Shown piece after piece: positions 34,358-44,178 of a stretch of DNA of 64,000 nt. A model generated the notes under the pieces. It was given only the letters and a program-made list of their open reading frames with translations, did not search any database and was not told where the DNA came from. Position 1 is the first letter of the stretch; each line of letters opens with the position of its first letter. Made by a program: the position numbers and the translations under genes. Source of the DNA: Lysinibacillus sp. PLM2 (GTDB lineage Bacteria > Bacillota > Bacilli > Bacillales_A > Planococcaceae); assembly GCA_023168345.1 (NCBI GenBank), contig AP025689.1:2044001-2108000 (forward strand). The letters are read 5' to 3'.

Positions 34358-35456
34358 TATTCTCAGCCTTTCCTAAACAATCCCCATCCATGGTATATAA
34401 TGTGGTTGATACTTTTATTTCCGCATTCATGTGCGCTAATGAATAGTAACAGCAGTTTTTACAGAGCGCTTCAAAAAAAGTTTCATTTTCTCTAAGCATT
34501 TCACCAACCTGCGAAGCTGTGTTGGCTTCTAGAATTTGACTTAATAAAGGCTCCTTTACACCTATTCTTTCAGCAATACCTGCTAAAAACGAAAAGCTAA
34601 TTGGCGCACTTTTTGAATGAACCATCATAACACCCTGCGCAATCTTTGAAAATTTCCCCATCATTCCAACAAGTGATACGTGAGAAAACTTTTTACGAGC
34701 TATATGCTTCAACGTAAAACCAACAAAATCACCCATCTCGATAAACGCTTCTTCAGGTAAATTTGGGTATTGCTTCATTGCAAATTTCTCACTACGTCCA
34801 CCTGTTGTAATTACAACATGATCACATCCTGCTTCTTTAGCTACATTCAGTGACTGTACAATGCTCGCCATATAGGCTGAACTTGAGAATGGTACAACTA
34901 TTCCCTGTGTACCTAAAATCGAAATTCCACCAATAATACCCAAGCGTGCATTCAATGTTTTTTTTGCGATTTCCTCTCCATCAGGTACTGAAATGATTAC
35001 TTCTATTCCTTTATCAATTTGATAGGAATCTATGATTTCTTGAACAACACCTGTAATCATTTTTCGAGGGACTGGGTTGATAGCTGCCTCTCCAACTGGT
35101 ATAGGTAGTCCTGGTTTTGTCACACGCCCGACACCGACGCCTCCGTCTAAATGAATCCCTGGTAAATCAGTAAATCTTACGGTACTTTGGATTCTTGCTT
35201 TATGTGTTGCATCTGGATCGTCACCTGCATCTTTAATTGTTTCACACATAATACTGCCTTCGATCGCTTCACTCTTCTCTACTTTAAACGTTGCATATTG
35301 TCCAATAGGTAAATAAATCGTTACCTCATTCGGAACTTGGCCTGTCACAAGTGCTTGTAAGGCGGCTTTAGTCATAGCTGTAGCACATGAACCAGTTGTG
35401 TAGCCGTTCCTCATTTGTGATGGATCTTTTTTATTTCGTTTGTTTTGCACGCTCAT
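34320..35456 (-). CDS. cbiD: Cobalt-precorrin-5B C1-methyltransferase
   Basis: A 378-residue CbiD of the anaerobic pathway. [21 protein letters not shown] at the N-terminus is the family hallmark, with [27 protein letters not shown] and [16 protein letters not shown]. It methylates C1 after CbiG has opened the lactone ring. CbiD together with CbiG shows that this is the oxygen-independent route. Confidence 0.94.
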   Translation of the reverse strand: MSVQNKRNKKDPSQMRNGYTTGSCATAMTKAALQALVTGQVPNEVTIYLPIGQYATFKVEKSEAIEGSIMCETIKDAGDDPDATHKARIQSTVRFTDLPGIHLDGGVGVGRVTKPGLPIPVGEAAINPVPRKMITGVVQEIIDSYQIDKGIEVIISVPDGEEIAKKTLNARLGIIGGISILGTQGIVVPFSSSAYMASIVQSLNVAKEAGCDHVVITTGGRSEKFAMKQYPNLPEEAFIEMGDFVGFTLKHIARKKFSHVSLVGMMGKFSKIAQGVMMVHSKSAPISFSFLAGIAERIGVKEPLLSQILEANTASQVGEMLRENETFFEALCKNCCYYSLAHMNAEIKVSTTLYTMDGDCLGKAENIDKLDENDWYRG

Positions 35457-36105
35457 CAGCCATTAACGAGATGGCATTTAGTGCAGCTACAGTTACTGTA
35501 CTACCACCTTTTCGTCCTTTATTTGTAATAAAAGGAATCCCCTCTAAAACAGAAAGCTCAGCTTTTGATTCAGCAGCTGATACAAAACCGACTGGCATCC
35601 CGATTATTAAATCCGGCTTAGCTGAACCCTCTTTGACTAAACGAATTAGTTCTAAAAGAGCAGTTGGGGCATTTCCGATTGCATAGATTCCACCTTCATG
35701 CAAGCTTGTTGCTTTTTGCATGGAAATAATTGCACGTGTTGTACCTTGTTCCTTTGCAACTTTTGCTACATCTTCATCGGCAATATAACAATGTAGATCC
35801 CCGCCATGCTTTTGGAATCTTTTACGGCCAGAGCCACTTTCAATCATTTGTACATCCGCTATAACATGTCGACCTGCTAAAATAGATTGAATTCCAGCTT
35901 CAATGGCATCTGGAGTGAAAATCATGCTTCGACCTAGTTCAAAGTCAGCGGACGCGTGGATTACACGACGAACAACTAACCATTGCTCATCCGTAAAGTT
36001 ATGCTCACCCATTTCTTCTTTAATAATCGAGAAACTATAGTCATAAATTTTATCTGGATCGACTGTTAAGGGTACAAACTTTGTATTAAAGTTCATGTTT
36101 GGCAT
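35431..36105 (-). CDS. cbiC: Cobalt-precorrin-8 methylmutase
   Basis: A CbiC/CobH of about 224 residues that migrates the C11 methyl to C12, giving cobyrinate. It has RRVIHASADFELGRSM with the catalytic His, AGRHVIADVQMIESG, GNAPTALLEL and IGMPVGFVSAAESK. ATG 36105 is chosen because AGGAGG lies 9 nt upstream; a TTG at 36111 is also in frame. The end overlaps cbiD by 26 nt. Confidence 0.93.
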   Translation of the reverse strand: MPNMNFNTKFVPLTVDPDKIYDYSFSIIKEEMGEHNFTDEQWLVVRRVIHASADFELGRSMIFTPDAIEAGIQSILAGRHVIADVQMIESGSGRKRFQKHGGDLHCYIADEDVAKVAKEQGTTRAIISMQKATSLHEGGIYAIGNAPTALLELIRLVKEGSAKPDLIIGMPVGFVSAAESKAELSVLEGIPFITNKGRKGGSTVTVAALNAISLMADERAKQTK

Positions 36106-36107
36106 TA

Positions 36108-36863
36108 TCAAATACCTCCTAATTTTTCATACACTTCTTCAAATGTTGAACATTGATTTGTATAATTAATTTTTGGTCTTTTAATTAATATCACTGGAAT
36201 ATTTAATTCTAAAGCAGCCTCAATTTTTTCATCGACTGATCCAACTTTCCCACTTTCTTTTGTAATCACTAAAGACGTTTCATACTGACGGTATAAGGCG
36301 GTATTTAATTCTTTAGAGAATGGCCCTTGGATTGCGATGATATCTCGTTGCTTCACACCTAGAGCATCGCACTTCTCCATGTTTTCTTTATTCGGTAGCA
36401 TACGACACACTAAACGAATTGAATCTTTAAGTAAGTACTTTGTAAAGGTAGCTAATGTTTTACTACCAGTCGTCAACATCACCGTACCACTATGCTCACA
36501 AGCAAGAAGAGCAGCTTCTTCATACGTATCTACCTCTGTCACTAAAGGATGAACATGTTCTTGTTGGGGACGTTCATAACGAATGTAAGGAAGATCACTT
36601 TCATTAGCCGCCTCCATAGCTGTCTTTGAAGCTTCTTCGGCATAGGGGTGACTGGCATCAATGACTGTCGTTATTTTTTTATCCCGAATCATTGCGAGCA
36701 TATCTGACTTTGTTAACCGCCCAACATAATATGGAACCTGAGCTTCCTCCAAACTGATAGCAGCTGAATTTGTGACGACAGTAGCTAACAGTTTGTATCC
36801 TTTTTTCTGCAATTCTACTGCTAGAGTACGAGCATCGCTTGTACCAGCTAAAAATAAAATCAT
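36108..36863 (-). CDS. cbiJ: Cobalt-precorrin-6A reductase
   Basis: A CbiJ/CobK of about 251 residues that reduces the corrin macrocycle with NADPH. It starts MILFLAGTSDARTLA at ATG 36863 behind GGGGGGAG; an upstream frame start at 36899 overlaps cobJ and is less likely. It shows VIDASHPYAEEASKTAMEA, IRYERPQQ and LLTTGSKTLATF. It lies 10 nt after cobJ and is followed directly by cbiC. Confidence 0.9.
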   Translation of the reverse strand: MILFLAGTSDARTLAVELQKKGYKLLATVVTNSAAISLEEAQVPYYVGRLTKSDMLAMIRDKKITTVIDASHPYAEEASKTAMEAANESDLPYIRYERPQQEHVHPLVTEVDTYEEAALLACEHSGTVMLTTGSKTLATFTKYLLKDSIRLVCRMLPNKENMEKCDALGVKQRDIIAIQGPFSKELNTALYRQYETSLVITKESGKVGSVDEKIEAALELNIPVILIKRPKINYTNQCSTFEEVYEKLGGI

Positions 36864-36873
36864 ACACTCCCCC

Positions 36874-38568
36874 CTAGTCACCACATGGTGCTTCTTCAAT
36901 TTTGATTTTGCTGCTCATATCTTGATATGTGAAATGTGCAATTTTTTTCACACGCTTGAAATACTTAAATAAACGTTCATTTGGATGAGCATTTTCTTTA
37001 TATTCTTTTACAATTTTCGTCAAAAGAGGAACTAAAGCCTCAGGGTCTAATCCTTCTGCTACCGGCTGACCAGCATGGGCTGTTCTACCAACTGGTTTTG
37101 CCCCGATAAATAAATCAAATTTCTTTTTTCGATAAACAATCCCTATATCATCAAAAACTGCACGATAACAAGCCATACCACAACCATTAAATCCAACATG
37201 CAATTCTTTAGGCAATTTCATTCCACCTAATGTTTCCATTATTTCTTCAGCATATGGAATAGATTCAGCCTTTTCTCCATAACAGAAGTCACAGGCTTTA
37301 AGGTTTAATACGTCCCCTATAGGCATTACATATAAACCACTACCCTTAAGTTTTTCAATAACATTATTGGGGTTATCTGTTGGAATTTTCACATAAAAAC
37401 GATGATCAGGCGTATATTCAAGTTGCCCGTCTTCCCCAACTACCTCTGCTAATAATTGCATCTGCTTCGGGGTAATAGTTTTATTAGAAACTCCAGGAGA
37501 AACAGCAAATTCAAAAATTGACTCTATCTTCTGTTGTACGATAAAATCAGCTTTTATTGTTTCGCCTTTAACACGTGAAAGTGCCATTTGTGCCATTTCA
37601 ACAGATGATTTTTCAAATATAATCTTTTGATTTTGTTTTGTATTCGGTAGTTCTTGAGTCTTTAATTTAATTGGTTTTGATTTAATCGTTTCAATTTTTT
37701 CATAACCCGTCTTTGCTTCACCTGTTACTTGATCTAATGCCCATGGTTCTGCTTCTTTTTTTAATCTTTGGTGAGGTTTCCAAATCTGTTGCTCGTCACC
37801 GAGTGTATATTTACGTTGATAACCTCTAGGCGTAATGATTTTATTATCATAGAAAAACGTTGATGAATTTCCAACAACAACTGTAGTTAACATACCTATA
37901 TCATGCTCCAACATATCCGATAATGATGTTAATATCACTTTTTGAGTTTCACGATAAGCAGCTTTTACTAGTCCCACAGGTGTCTCAGGTGAACGGTACT
38001 TCAATAAAATTCTTTGCGCTTCTACAATTTGACGTGTACGGCGGCCTGATTTAGGATTGTAGAATGCAATAACAAAATCTGCCATAGCTGCGGCTTCGAT
38101 ACGTTTTTCAATAACTGTCCAAGGAGTTAAATGATCACTTAGACTAATCGTACAAGAGTCATGCATAACTGGTGCCCCTAGTAAACTTGCACAAGAATTA
38201 ATAGCAGAAATACCGGGAACAACTTCCACCGCTATACCAGTTTCTTCTTTCCATCCCTTTTCAATTAATACTTCATAAACTAAGCCGGCCATGCCATAGA
38301 CTCCTGCATCACCACTTGAAATTACAGATACGATATGTCCAGCTTCAGCTTGTTTAACAGCCTCTTGTGCTCGCGATACTTCCTCTGTCATGCCTGTACT
38401 AACAATCTTTTTTGCTGTTACTAGATGTTCAATTAATTCTACGTAGGTTTTGTATCCTATAATATGATCACTTTGTTGTAATGCATCAACAGCTCGTTTT
38501 GTTATATGTTCTCGATCTCCGGGACCAAAACCAACAACAAAGATTTTACCTTTTTTCATGTTATTCAC
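36874..38568 (-). CDS. cbiH: CbiH60-type precorrin-3B C17-methyltransferase with Fe-S domain
   Basis: A 564-residue fusion. Residues 1-240 are the CobJ/CbiH methylase that contracts the ring (VVGFGPGDREHITKRAVDAL, SVISSGDAGVYGMAGL, VEVVPGISAINSCASLLGAP, FYNPKSGRRTRQ). After a linker, residues 370-560 form a nitrite/sulfite-reductase-like domain with CDFC and FNGCGMACYRA, four cysteines able to hold a 4Fe-4S cluster. The length and fusion match CbiH60 of Bacillus megaterium. It is the first gene after the cobalamin riboswitch and its terminator. Confidence 0.92.
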   Translation of the reverse strand: MNNMKKGKIFVVGFGPGDREHITKRAVDALQQSDHIIGYKTYVELIEHLVTAKKIVSTGMTEEVSRAQEAVKQAEAGHIVSVISSGDAGVYGMAGLVYEVLIEKGWKEETGIAVEVVPGISAINSCASLLGAPVMHDSCTISLSDHLTPWTVIEKRIEAAAMADFVIAFYNPKSGRRTRQIVEAQRILLKYRSPETPVGLVKAAYRETQKVILTSLSDMLEHDIGMLTTVVVGNSSTFFYDNKIITPRGYQRKYTLGDEQQIWKPHQRLKKEAEPWALDQVTGEAKTGYEKIETIKSKPIKLKTQELPNTKQNQKIIFEKSSVEMAQMALSRVKGETIKADFIVQQKIESIFEFAVSPGVSNKTITPKQMQLLAEVVGEDGQLEYTPDHRFYVKIPTDNPNNVIEKLKGSGLYVMPIGDVLNLKACDFCYGEKAESIPYAEEIMETLGGMKLPKELHVGFNGCGMACYRAVFDDIGIVYRKKKFDLFIGAKPVGRTAHAGQPVAEGLDPEALVPLLTKIVKEYKENAHPNERLFKYFKRVKKIAHFTYQDMSSKIKIEEAPCGD

Positions 38569-38634
38569 TCCTATCTAGGTAACAAAATACGGTAAGTCGA
38601 CTGACTTGTATCGAATATATTTGCTCTGTTTAAA

Positions 38635-38673
38635 ATAAAAAACCTGCAACTCTAATCATTAAAGAGTTACAGG
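38635..38673 (-). terminator. Expression-platform terminator of the B12 operon
   Basis: CCTGTAACTCTT and AGAGTTGCAGG arms on the minus strand followed by six T, between the riboswitch aptamer and cobJ. It should form when cobalamin is bound and stop transcription. Confidence 0.88.
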
Positions 38674-38750
38674 CTTTTGTAGACTTAAATCAAAAATAGC
38701 GCAGCAAAAATAAGACTTATACCTCTCCCACCGAAAAGCAAGTAACTATT

Positions 38751-38915
38751 AAGTAAGCAGGTATCCTGGCTCAAGCTTCATTTTACTTTCACATCTTCCC
38801 ATCCTTAGACAGTGATTTTTTGTGATTTCATCTGCTATTACAGTAGCGGGGGCTGCATTAGATTTTCACTAATTTCCCTTTTAACTCATTTAAGATTCTA
38901 CATGAGCACTTACTT
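38751..38915 (-). promoter_or_regulatory. Cobalamin riboswitch
   Basis: The minus strand shows the full consensus. P1 is AAGTAAG/CTTACTT, then AAAGGGAAATTAGTGAAAAT, the box GCAGCCCCCGCTACTGTA (38839-38856), GGGAAGATGTGAAAGT and the 3' GAGCCAGGATACCTGC. It controls the 8-gene cob/cbi operon from cobJ to cbiG, and possibly the genes beyond, by transcription termination at 38635-38673. Confidence 0.95.
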
Positions 38916-38930
38916 AATTTTGGAATATTA

Positions 38931-39295
38931 AATTAACTATAAAATACCATAGTCTACAACAAAATCCAATATATTTTTGAATATTCAAATTATGTAGTAT
39001 CTATTAGAAGAATTAATAATGTTGTAAAACGTATGTAAAATGTACAATTCATCTAAATTTAAATCTATTAAGTTTCTTTATTGCTTTGAAATATAAAAAA
39101 GAAAAGACTTGCACTTAAAAAATTGTGCAAATCGACATATTAAAGTTATTATTTAATAATAATTTATTTCAAATTATTTTTAATTTAAAGTCAAAAGGTT
39201 ATAAGTATTTATGATAAACTCACTTTTAAAAGAAATTTCTTCAGACCAAAATAAATAAACTCTCAATAATTAATGGCATCTTCCACTCTACCCTC
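38931..39295. other. Intergenic with one terminator
   Basis: AT-rich spacer between the AtuA operon end and the riboswitch promoter region. Only the small hairpin at 39109-39130 could be supported. Confidence 0.5.
39109..39130 (-). terminator. Probable terminator of the AtuA operon
   Basis: Arms TTGCAC and GTGCAA with a T-rich stretch (TCTTTTCTTTTTT) on the minus strand, 166 nt after the last gene. The stem is only 6 bp. Confidence 0.5.
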
Positions 39296-39601
39296 TCATT
39301 CATCTATTTCCATCTCTAATAAAGCACTACTCAAACTTTTCCCATGTGTATCCATACTCAGTGAGGTAGTTACTCCTCCTAAAAGGCTTTCATAACAAAC
39401 AAAATTTAATGCTTTGATATTTGGTAATTCATATCTTATAATTTTTCCTTTTACAATTGCGTTTAAATGTTCTTTCACTTTTTCCGGTGTTACTTTTTCA
39501 CATAGTAGTTCATAATCTTCTTCTTTATAAGGGATAAGAGATAGATTTAAAATATCTCCTTTATCACCCGCGCGACTATGGGCCAACTCGTATAGTTTCA
39601 A
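39296..39601 (-). CDS. AtuA-family small subunit (C-terminal domain)
   Basis: A 101-residue protein starting MKLYELAHSRAGDKGDILNLSL and containing LNFVCYESLLGGVTTSLSMD. It corresponds to the C-terminal ferredoxin-like domain that follows the DUF1446/AtuA catalytic domain in full-length family members. Here it is encoded separately, last in the operon, after the amidase. AtuA is tied to acyclic terpene (citronellol/geraniol) catabolism in Pseudomonas, but the family is broad and the substrate here is unknown. Confidence 0.75.
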   Translation of the reverse strand: MKLYELAHSRAGDKGDILNLSLIPYKEEDYELLCEKVTPEKVKEHLNAIVKGKIIRYELPNIKALNFVCYESLLGGVTTSLSMDTHGKSLSSALLEMEIDE

Positions 39602-39630
39602 TAACTCACACCCTTTTAAAATGTATCATT

Positions 39631-41037
39631 CTATAATGCTGGTGATTTTAAATGAAAGTTCGTAACCTGTTGATATGCTTGACCAATACGGAATAGTAAT
39701 GATTCTTCAAATGGCTTGCCAATAATTTGCATACCAGTTGGAAGACCCTGTTCATCAAATCCACAAGGTAAATTAAGAGCCGGGAACCCTGTTAGGCTAG
39801 CAATCCCTGTAAACTGACTAACTATCACTCCAATTTCTTCATCCTGCCCTTCCTTTATACTAATTGTAGTATCACCAATATTTCTTGCAACAAAAGGTAA
39901 GGTAGGTAGGATAAATGCATCAACAGACTGAAACGCTTCCATAAATTGACTTTTTAATAATTTTCGATACTCTAAAGCATGAATATATTCTGTAGCTAAA
40001 TACCTTTCTCCTTTATCTAAACGTATTCGAACATCTTCACCGTAATCCATAAAATTATTACTGAAATTCTTTTGATGATATGCACTTGCTTCTGAAGATT
40101 GAATTACTGTTTTAGCTAATATGATATCTTCTAAGTTACCTATTTGAACATCAATAATCTCAACACCATGTGACATTAGTGTGCTAATTGCCTTCTTGAT
40201 ATTTTTTGTAACAGAAGGCTGACAGTATTGAAAATAATCTGATAGAATACCCATTCGTAGTCCTTTTAATTCCTTATCAAGTTCACTCATATAATCATTA
40301 CTTATTATATCTAGAGCTTTGTTATCATTTTGATTATTGCTATTAATGGCAGCATGTAATATAGCACAGTCCTTTACATTACGTGTCATGGGACCCACTG
40401 TATCCATGCTTTTTGCCAAAGGGATAACACCGTGATTACTTACACTACCATATGTCGGTCGTAGTCCAACAATACCTGTTACTGCAGCAGGTAATCGAAT
40501 TGAGCCTCCCGTATCAGTACCAAGGGCTCCGAAGCATGATTTTGTAACAACCGCAACGGCGGACCCTCCACTTGAACCTGCAGCATTACACTTTGGATCC
40601 CACGGGTTTCTTACAATCCCGTAATGAGGATTTTCAGATGTGGCTCCCCATGCGAACTCGTGAAGATTTGTTTTTCCTATAATAATGGTACCGACACTTT
40701 CTAGCCGTGTGACGACTGTCGAGTTAACTTTTGGAATCCAATTTGAAAGAATTTTACTTCCTGCTGTTGTTCGAAATCCCTTCATAGCAATATTATCTTT
40801 TAGGGCAATTGGAATTCCATGAAGTAATCCATAATAATTTCCACTCATAATCTCACGTTCAGCATCTCTAGCTTTTTTAAGACTTTCTTTTTCATAGACA
40901 TCAATGTATGCTGAAAAATTTTTATGGGTAATAATCTGTATCTTCTTTATACATTCCTCAACAAGCTCAACTGGTGATACCTTTTTTAATCGAATTTGTT
41001 TAGCCACTTCACATAAAGATAGTTGGGTTAACTCCAC
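39631..41037 (-). CDS. Amidase-signature family hydrolase
   Basis: A 468-residue amidase. The Ser-cisSer-Lys triad is visible as K in GIPIALKDNIAMKG, the Gly/Ser-rich AAGSSGGSAVAVV and the catalytic Ser in GTDTGGSIRLPAAVTGIVG. It is GatA-like in architecture, but there are no gatC or gatB neighbours, so a role in tRNA amidation is unlikely. Its place between two AtuA pieces and a CitMHS carrier points to hydrolysis of an amide in a catabolic route. Substrate unknown. Confidence 0.88.
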   Translation of the reverse strand: MELTQLSLCEVAKQIRLKKVSPVELVEECIKKIQIITHKNFSAYIDVYEKESLKKARDAEREIMSGNYYGLLHGIPIALKDNIAMKGFRTTAGSKILSNWIPKVNSTVVTRLESVGTIIIGKTNLHEFAWGATSENPHYGIVRNPWDPKCNAAGSSGGSAVAVVTKSCFGALGTDTGGSIRLPAAVTGIVGLRPTYGSVSNHGVIPLAKSMDTVGPMTRNVKDCAILHAAINSNNQNDNKALDIISNDYMSELDKELKGLRMGILSDYFQYCQPSVTKNIKKAISTLMSHGVEIIDVQIGNLEDIILAKTVIQSSEASAYHQKNFSNNFMDYGEDVRIRLDKGERYLATEYIHALEYRKLLKSQFMEAFQSVDAFILPTLPFVARNIGDTTISIKEGQDEEIGVIVSQFTGIASLTGFPALNLPCGFDEQGLPTGMQIIGKPFEESLLFRIGQAYQQVTNFHLKSPAL

Positions 41038-41052
41038 AGTAAATTCCCCTTA

Positions 41053-42369
41053 TCATACTTGATTATCAAACAAAGTAATTTTTGGCTTAACCCTATTTCT
41101 ATCTATTAGTGTAGATACGACACCAATTGTTTCAGTTACTTTTTTACGAACTCCCCCACCCGCTGCCGGACCATTGGTGTATAATGCTTCTACTTCCTCA
41201 CCTACAAGTTGAGCGATTTGCTGTGAATGATGATAGCCTGCTACTCGCACTCTTACCTCATAAGGTACAACTTTTTCAAATTGTGTTCGATGTACAGAAG
41301 AAACACCGATTAGGTCGATACGTAGATTAGGAAAATGTTCTTTCAATCTTTCTTTTAATATATCTTCTACTAAAAAAGCTCGCTCTATAGCAGCAGTACC
41401 AGCATATGAGATTTCTCCTTCTCCTAAATATCCCGCATGATATCCCACTGAAACCTTTAACTTTATAGGACGTTCCTTACCACTAGCATTTGAAATTTCT
41501 ACCTGATTTTCTCCGACTTCTCTAAGTTCTGCAGTCGAAAAATCAGCAATAACGTCAGGAGTTATATATTCTGATGGATTATGAACTTCATACAATAGTT
41601 GTTCTTTAACCGTTGAAAGATTAATACACCCTCCCGTTCCTTTAACCTTTGAGATAATCGCACGACCATCAGAGTCAATTATTGCAAAAGGAAATCCAAG
41701 ATTCGTTAGATCAGGCACTACTTTTTTCACAGAATCTGCAAAATATCCACCAGTAATTTGCCCTGCACATTCAAGTAAATGTCCTATTAATGTTCCTTGC
41801 CCTAATTTATGATAGTCATTTTGATCCCAATTATAATGATACACTTGTGGCGCTAGGAATAATGATGGATCAGCAACTCTACCAGTAATAATGATATTTG
41901 CATCTGTTTCAAGTGCAGGTAATAGTGCGTCTATACCTAAGTATGCATTGGCAGAAATAATAGGTTCATAGTTAGAAAGTGGCGCATTCGTATCAGTAGT
42001 TATATAGATATTATTAATGAGGTCGATTACATCATCCCCTGTAATAGCAGCTATTTTGCATGGAATGTTAAGTTCATTTGCTATTTCGAGTATTTTCTTT
42101 GCCCCAGCAATTGGATTAGCCGCCCCCATATTTGTTATTAAACGTACTTTGTTTTTCATAAGATCAGGTAATAGTCTGCGTATTCTTCTTTCTAGCAAAG
42201 GATCGTACCCTTCATTTTCATCATGAATCTTCTTTTGTTGTGCTAATGCAATTGTTCGTTCAGCTAAACACTCTAGCACTAAATAATCCAAATCAGCATG
42301 TTTTACTAATACTTCTGCAGGATCCAAACGATCCCCGGCAAATCCTGCACCAGATCCTATTTTTAACAT
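41053..42369 (-). CDS. AtuA-family (DUF1446) large subunit
   Basis: A 438-residue protein of the acyclic-terpene-utilization AtuA family. It starts LKIGSGAGFAGDRLDPAEVL and contains LVLECLAERTIALAQ, LITNMGAANPIAGAKKI, ADANIIITGRVADPSLFLAPQ-like sequence and GAGQITGGYFAD-like sequence. It lacks the C-terminal domain, which is encoded as a separate small gene two genes downstream. The biochemical activity of the family is poorly defined. The start ATG 42369 follows AAAGGAGAAAG. Confidence 0.82.
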   Translation of the reverse strand: MLKIGSGAGFAGDRLDPAEVLVKHADLDYLVLECLAERTIALAQQKKIHDENEGYDPLLERRIRRLLPDLMKNKVRLITNMGAANPIAGAKKILEIANELNIPCKIAAITGDDVIDLINNIYITTDTNAPLSNYEPIISANAYLGIDALLPALETDANIIITGRVADPSLFLAPQVYHYNWDQNDYHKLGQGTLIGHLLECAGQITGGYFADSVKKVVPDLTNLGFPFAIIDSDGRAIISKVKGTGGCINLSTVKEQLLYEVHNPSEYITPDVIADFSTAELREVGENQVEISNASGKERPIKLKVSVGYHAGYLGEGEISYAGTAAIERAFLVEDILKERLKEHFPNLRIDLIGVSSVHRTQFEKVVPYEVRVRVAGYHHSQQIAQLVGEEVEALYTNGPAAGGGVRKKVTETIGVVSTLIDRNRVKPKITLFDNQV

Positions 42370-42414
42370 CGCTTTCTCCTTTATAAATTATTCGTCTAAT
42401 CTATTAAGAAGTTA

Positions 42415-43713
42415 CTAACTTAATAGGCCCATTACTAAAGCAACAATTGCCATAACTGATGAGATTCCGAATGCCAAAGGAATGGCTTTCTTTTGAAGGT
42501 CCCCAAGATCTACCTCTGCTAAACCGATGAGTAAAAACGTTGCACCTGTTAACGGACTTATAGGGAAACCGACAGTCATCTGCCCTATAATTGCTGCTCG
42601 TCCCATTGTTACTGGGTCTACGCCAAACGTCTCTGCTGTTGCACTTAGAACTGGAAGTACACCAAAATAGAAGGAGTCCGGATCAAATATTAAGCTTAAA
42701 GGCATAGAAATAAAAGCTAATATGATAGGTAATGCTCCTCCCCAACCTGAAGGAACAGCTGAAGATAATGTTGTTGCCATTGCTTCAATCATTCCTGTTC
42801 CAGATAGAATCCCAATAAAAATCCCTGCTGAAAAAATTACTGATGAAGTATATATTGTACTTCTTGCATGTGCTTCGATTCTTTTCTGTTGCATCGCTAC
42901 GTTTCGATAGTTAATCATTAAAACTATTGGAACACCGATAATAAATGGAATAGCTAAAGGAACAATTCCAGTGATTAATGCTGTAATTACTGCAATTGTT
43001 AATAATAAGTTGAGTAGAAACATTTTCGGTCTCTTTATATTTTCCTCAGGTGTTGCATTCTCCGATATGAAAGATTCAGTTGGTAATGTCGTAATAATAC
43101 CAATGCGTCTTCTCTCTTGCCTCCCAAGCCAATAACTAGCAATTAAAACGCAAATTAATCCGGCTATTTGGACAGGAATCATTGGTGTATAAAGATCTAC
43201 CACATTTACTTCCAATGCAGTTGCAGCCCGCAATGTAGGTCCTCCCCAAGGAACCATATTCATAGTTCCAGCACCTAAAGCTGCAATTACTGCTAATGTT
43301 AAGCGACTCATTTTTAAAGCTTTATAAACTGGTAGCATCGCGGCAATCGTAATTAAAAAGGTACTAGAACCCGACCCATCTAAATGTGTTATCATCGTAA
43401 TAATAGCTGTCCCAACAGTAATCTTTACTGGATCACCTTTTGCAAACTTAATAATCCCTTTTATAATGGGATCAAATAAACCTGCATCAAACATAATGCC
43501 AAAAAATAGTGTTGCAAAGGTAAGCATAATCCCAGTTTGAGCAATACTACTCAAACCACTCCCCATAAATTCTCCTAACTCTATAAAACTAAAACCAGCA
43601 ATTAACGCGATAACGATAGGAATAACTACAAGAGTAAAATGAATGGATGCTTTCTTCGTTAAAACTAAAATTAGTAAAATTGCAATTACCAAGAAACCAT
43701 ATAAAGCAAGCAC
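42415..43713 (-). CDS. CitMHS-family carboxylate transporter
   Basis: A 432-residue integral membrane protein with about 12 hydrophobic segments. It resembles the citrate-Mg2+:H+ and citrate-Ca2+:H+ symporters (CitM, CitH): SSIAQTGIMLTFATLFFGIMFDAGLFDP, THLDGSGSSTFLITIAAMLP and NMVPWGGPTLRAA. As first gene of the AtuA/amidase operon it probably imports the operon's substrate, likely a di- or tricarboxylate-like compound. No regulator gene is adjacent. Confidence 0.85.
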   Translation of the reverse strand: MLALYGFLVIAILLILVLTKKASIHFTLVVIPIVIALIAGFSFIELGEFMGSGLSSIAQTGIMLTFATLFFGIMFDAGLFDPIIKGIIKFAKGDPVKITVGTAIITMITHLDGSGSSTFLITIAAMLPVYKALKMSRLTLAVIAALGAGTMNMVPWGGPTLRAATALEVNVVDLYTPMIPVQIAGLICVLIASYWLGRQERRRIGIITTLPTESFISENATPEENIKRPKMFLLNLLLTIAVITALITGIVPLAIPFIIGVPIVLMINYRNVAMQQKRIEAHARSTIYTSSVIFSAGIFIGILSGTGMIEAMATTLSSAVPSGWGGALPIILAFISMPLSLIFDPDSFYFGVLPVLSATAETFGVDPVTMGRAAIIGQMTVGFPISPLTGATFLLIGLAEVDLGDLQKKAIPLAFGISSVMAIVALVMGLLS

Positions 43714-44178
43714 TTACTTCTCCCCCCTTTTAACTACTTGACTTAACGTTATGTCGTAATATTCCGAAAAATGACCACGTAATAATACAAGCATTCAAGA
43801 TAAGGAGTAGTAAGTATTTAACAACCCTACTCTAAATATTAATTCTGAAGATTTTATTTTTTTCAATTAGACTTGTAATTTTTATTTATATTTTAAAGAT
43901 TCAAATAGTTTTTTAGTAATTTGGAATATATCATTTTCTTTACTCCAAAAAATAAAACATCCTATATGTAAAAAATGGATGTTTTAGACAATACTATATA
44001 GAGTAGTTCTTTTTTACTTAACGTGTATGACATTCGTATCTTAGGATTTTTAATTTCTTATAATATAAGTAACAATTTAATAATATTTTCCCTTCATACT
44101 TCCCTAAAATTCAATTATCACCAATTATTCATAGGTAGCATATTATGCTTTATAACTATAAGGAGGAAAATGTTACCT
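43714..44178. other. Divergent intergenic region
   Basis: Spacer between the CitMHS gene and the cupin gene. It contains an inverted repeat AAAACATCC/GGATGTTTT (about 43956-43985) whose T-run faces the minus strand although no minus gene ends there. The in-frame extension upstream of 44179 lacks coding character. Confidence 0.45.

Noticed and set aside
43956-43985. Hairpin near the CitMHS promoter as a terminator
   Set aside because: The T-run faces the minus strand but no minus-strand gene ends to its right, so its role is unclear.
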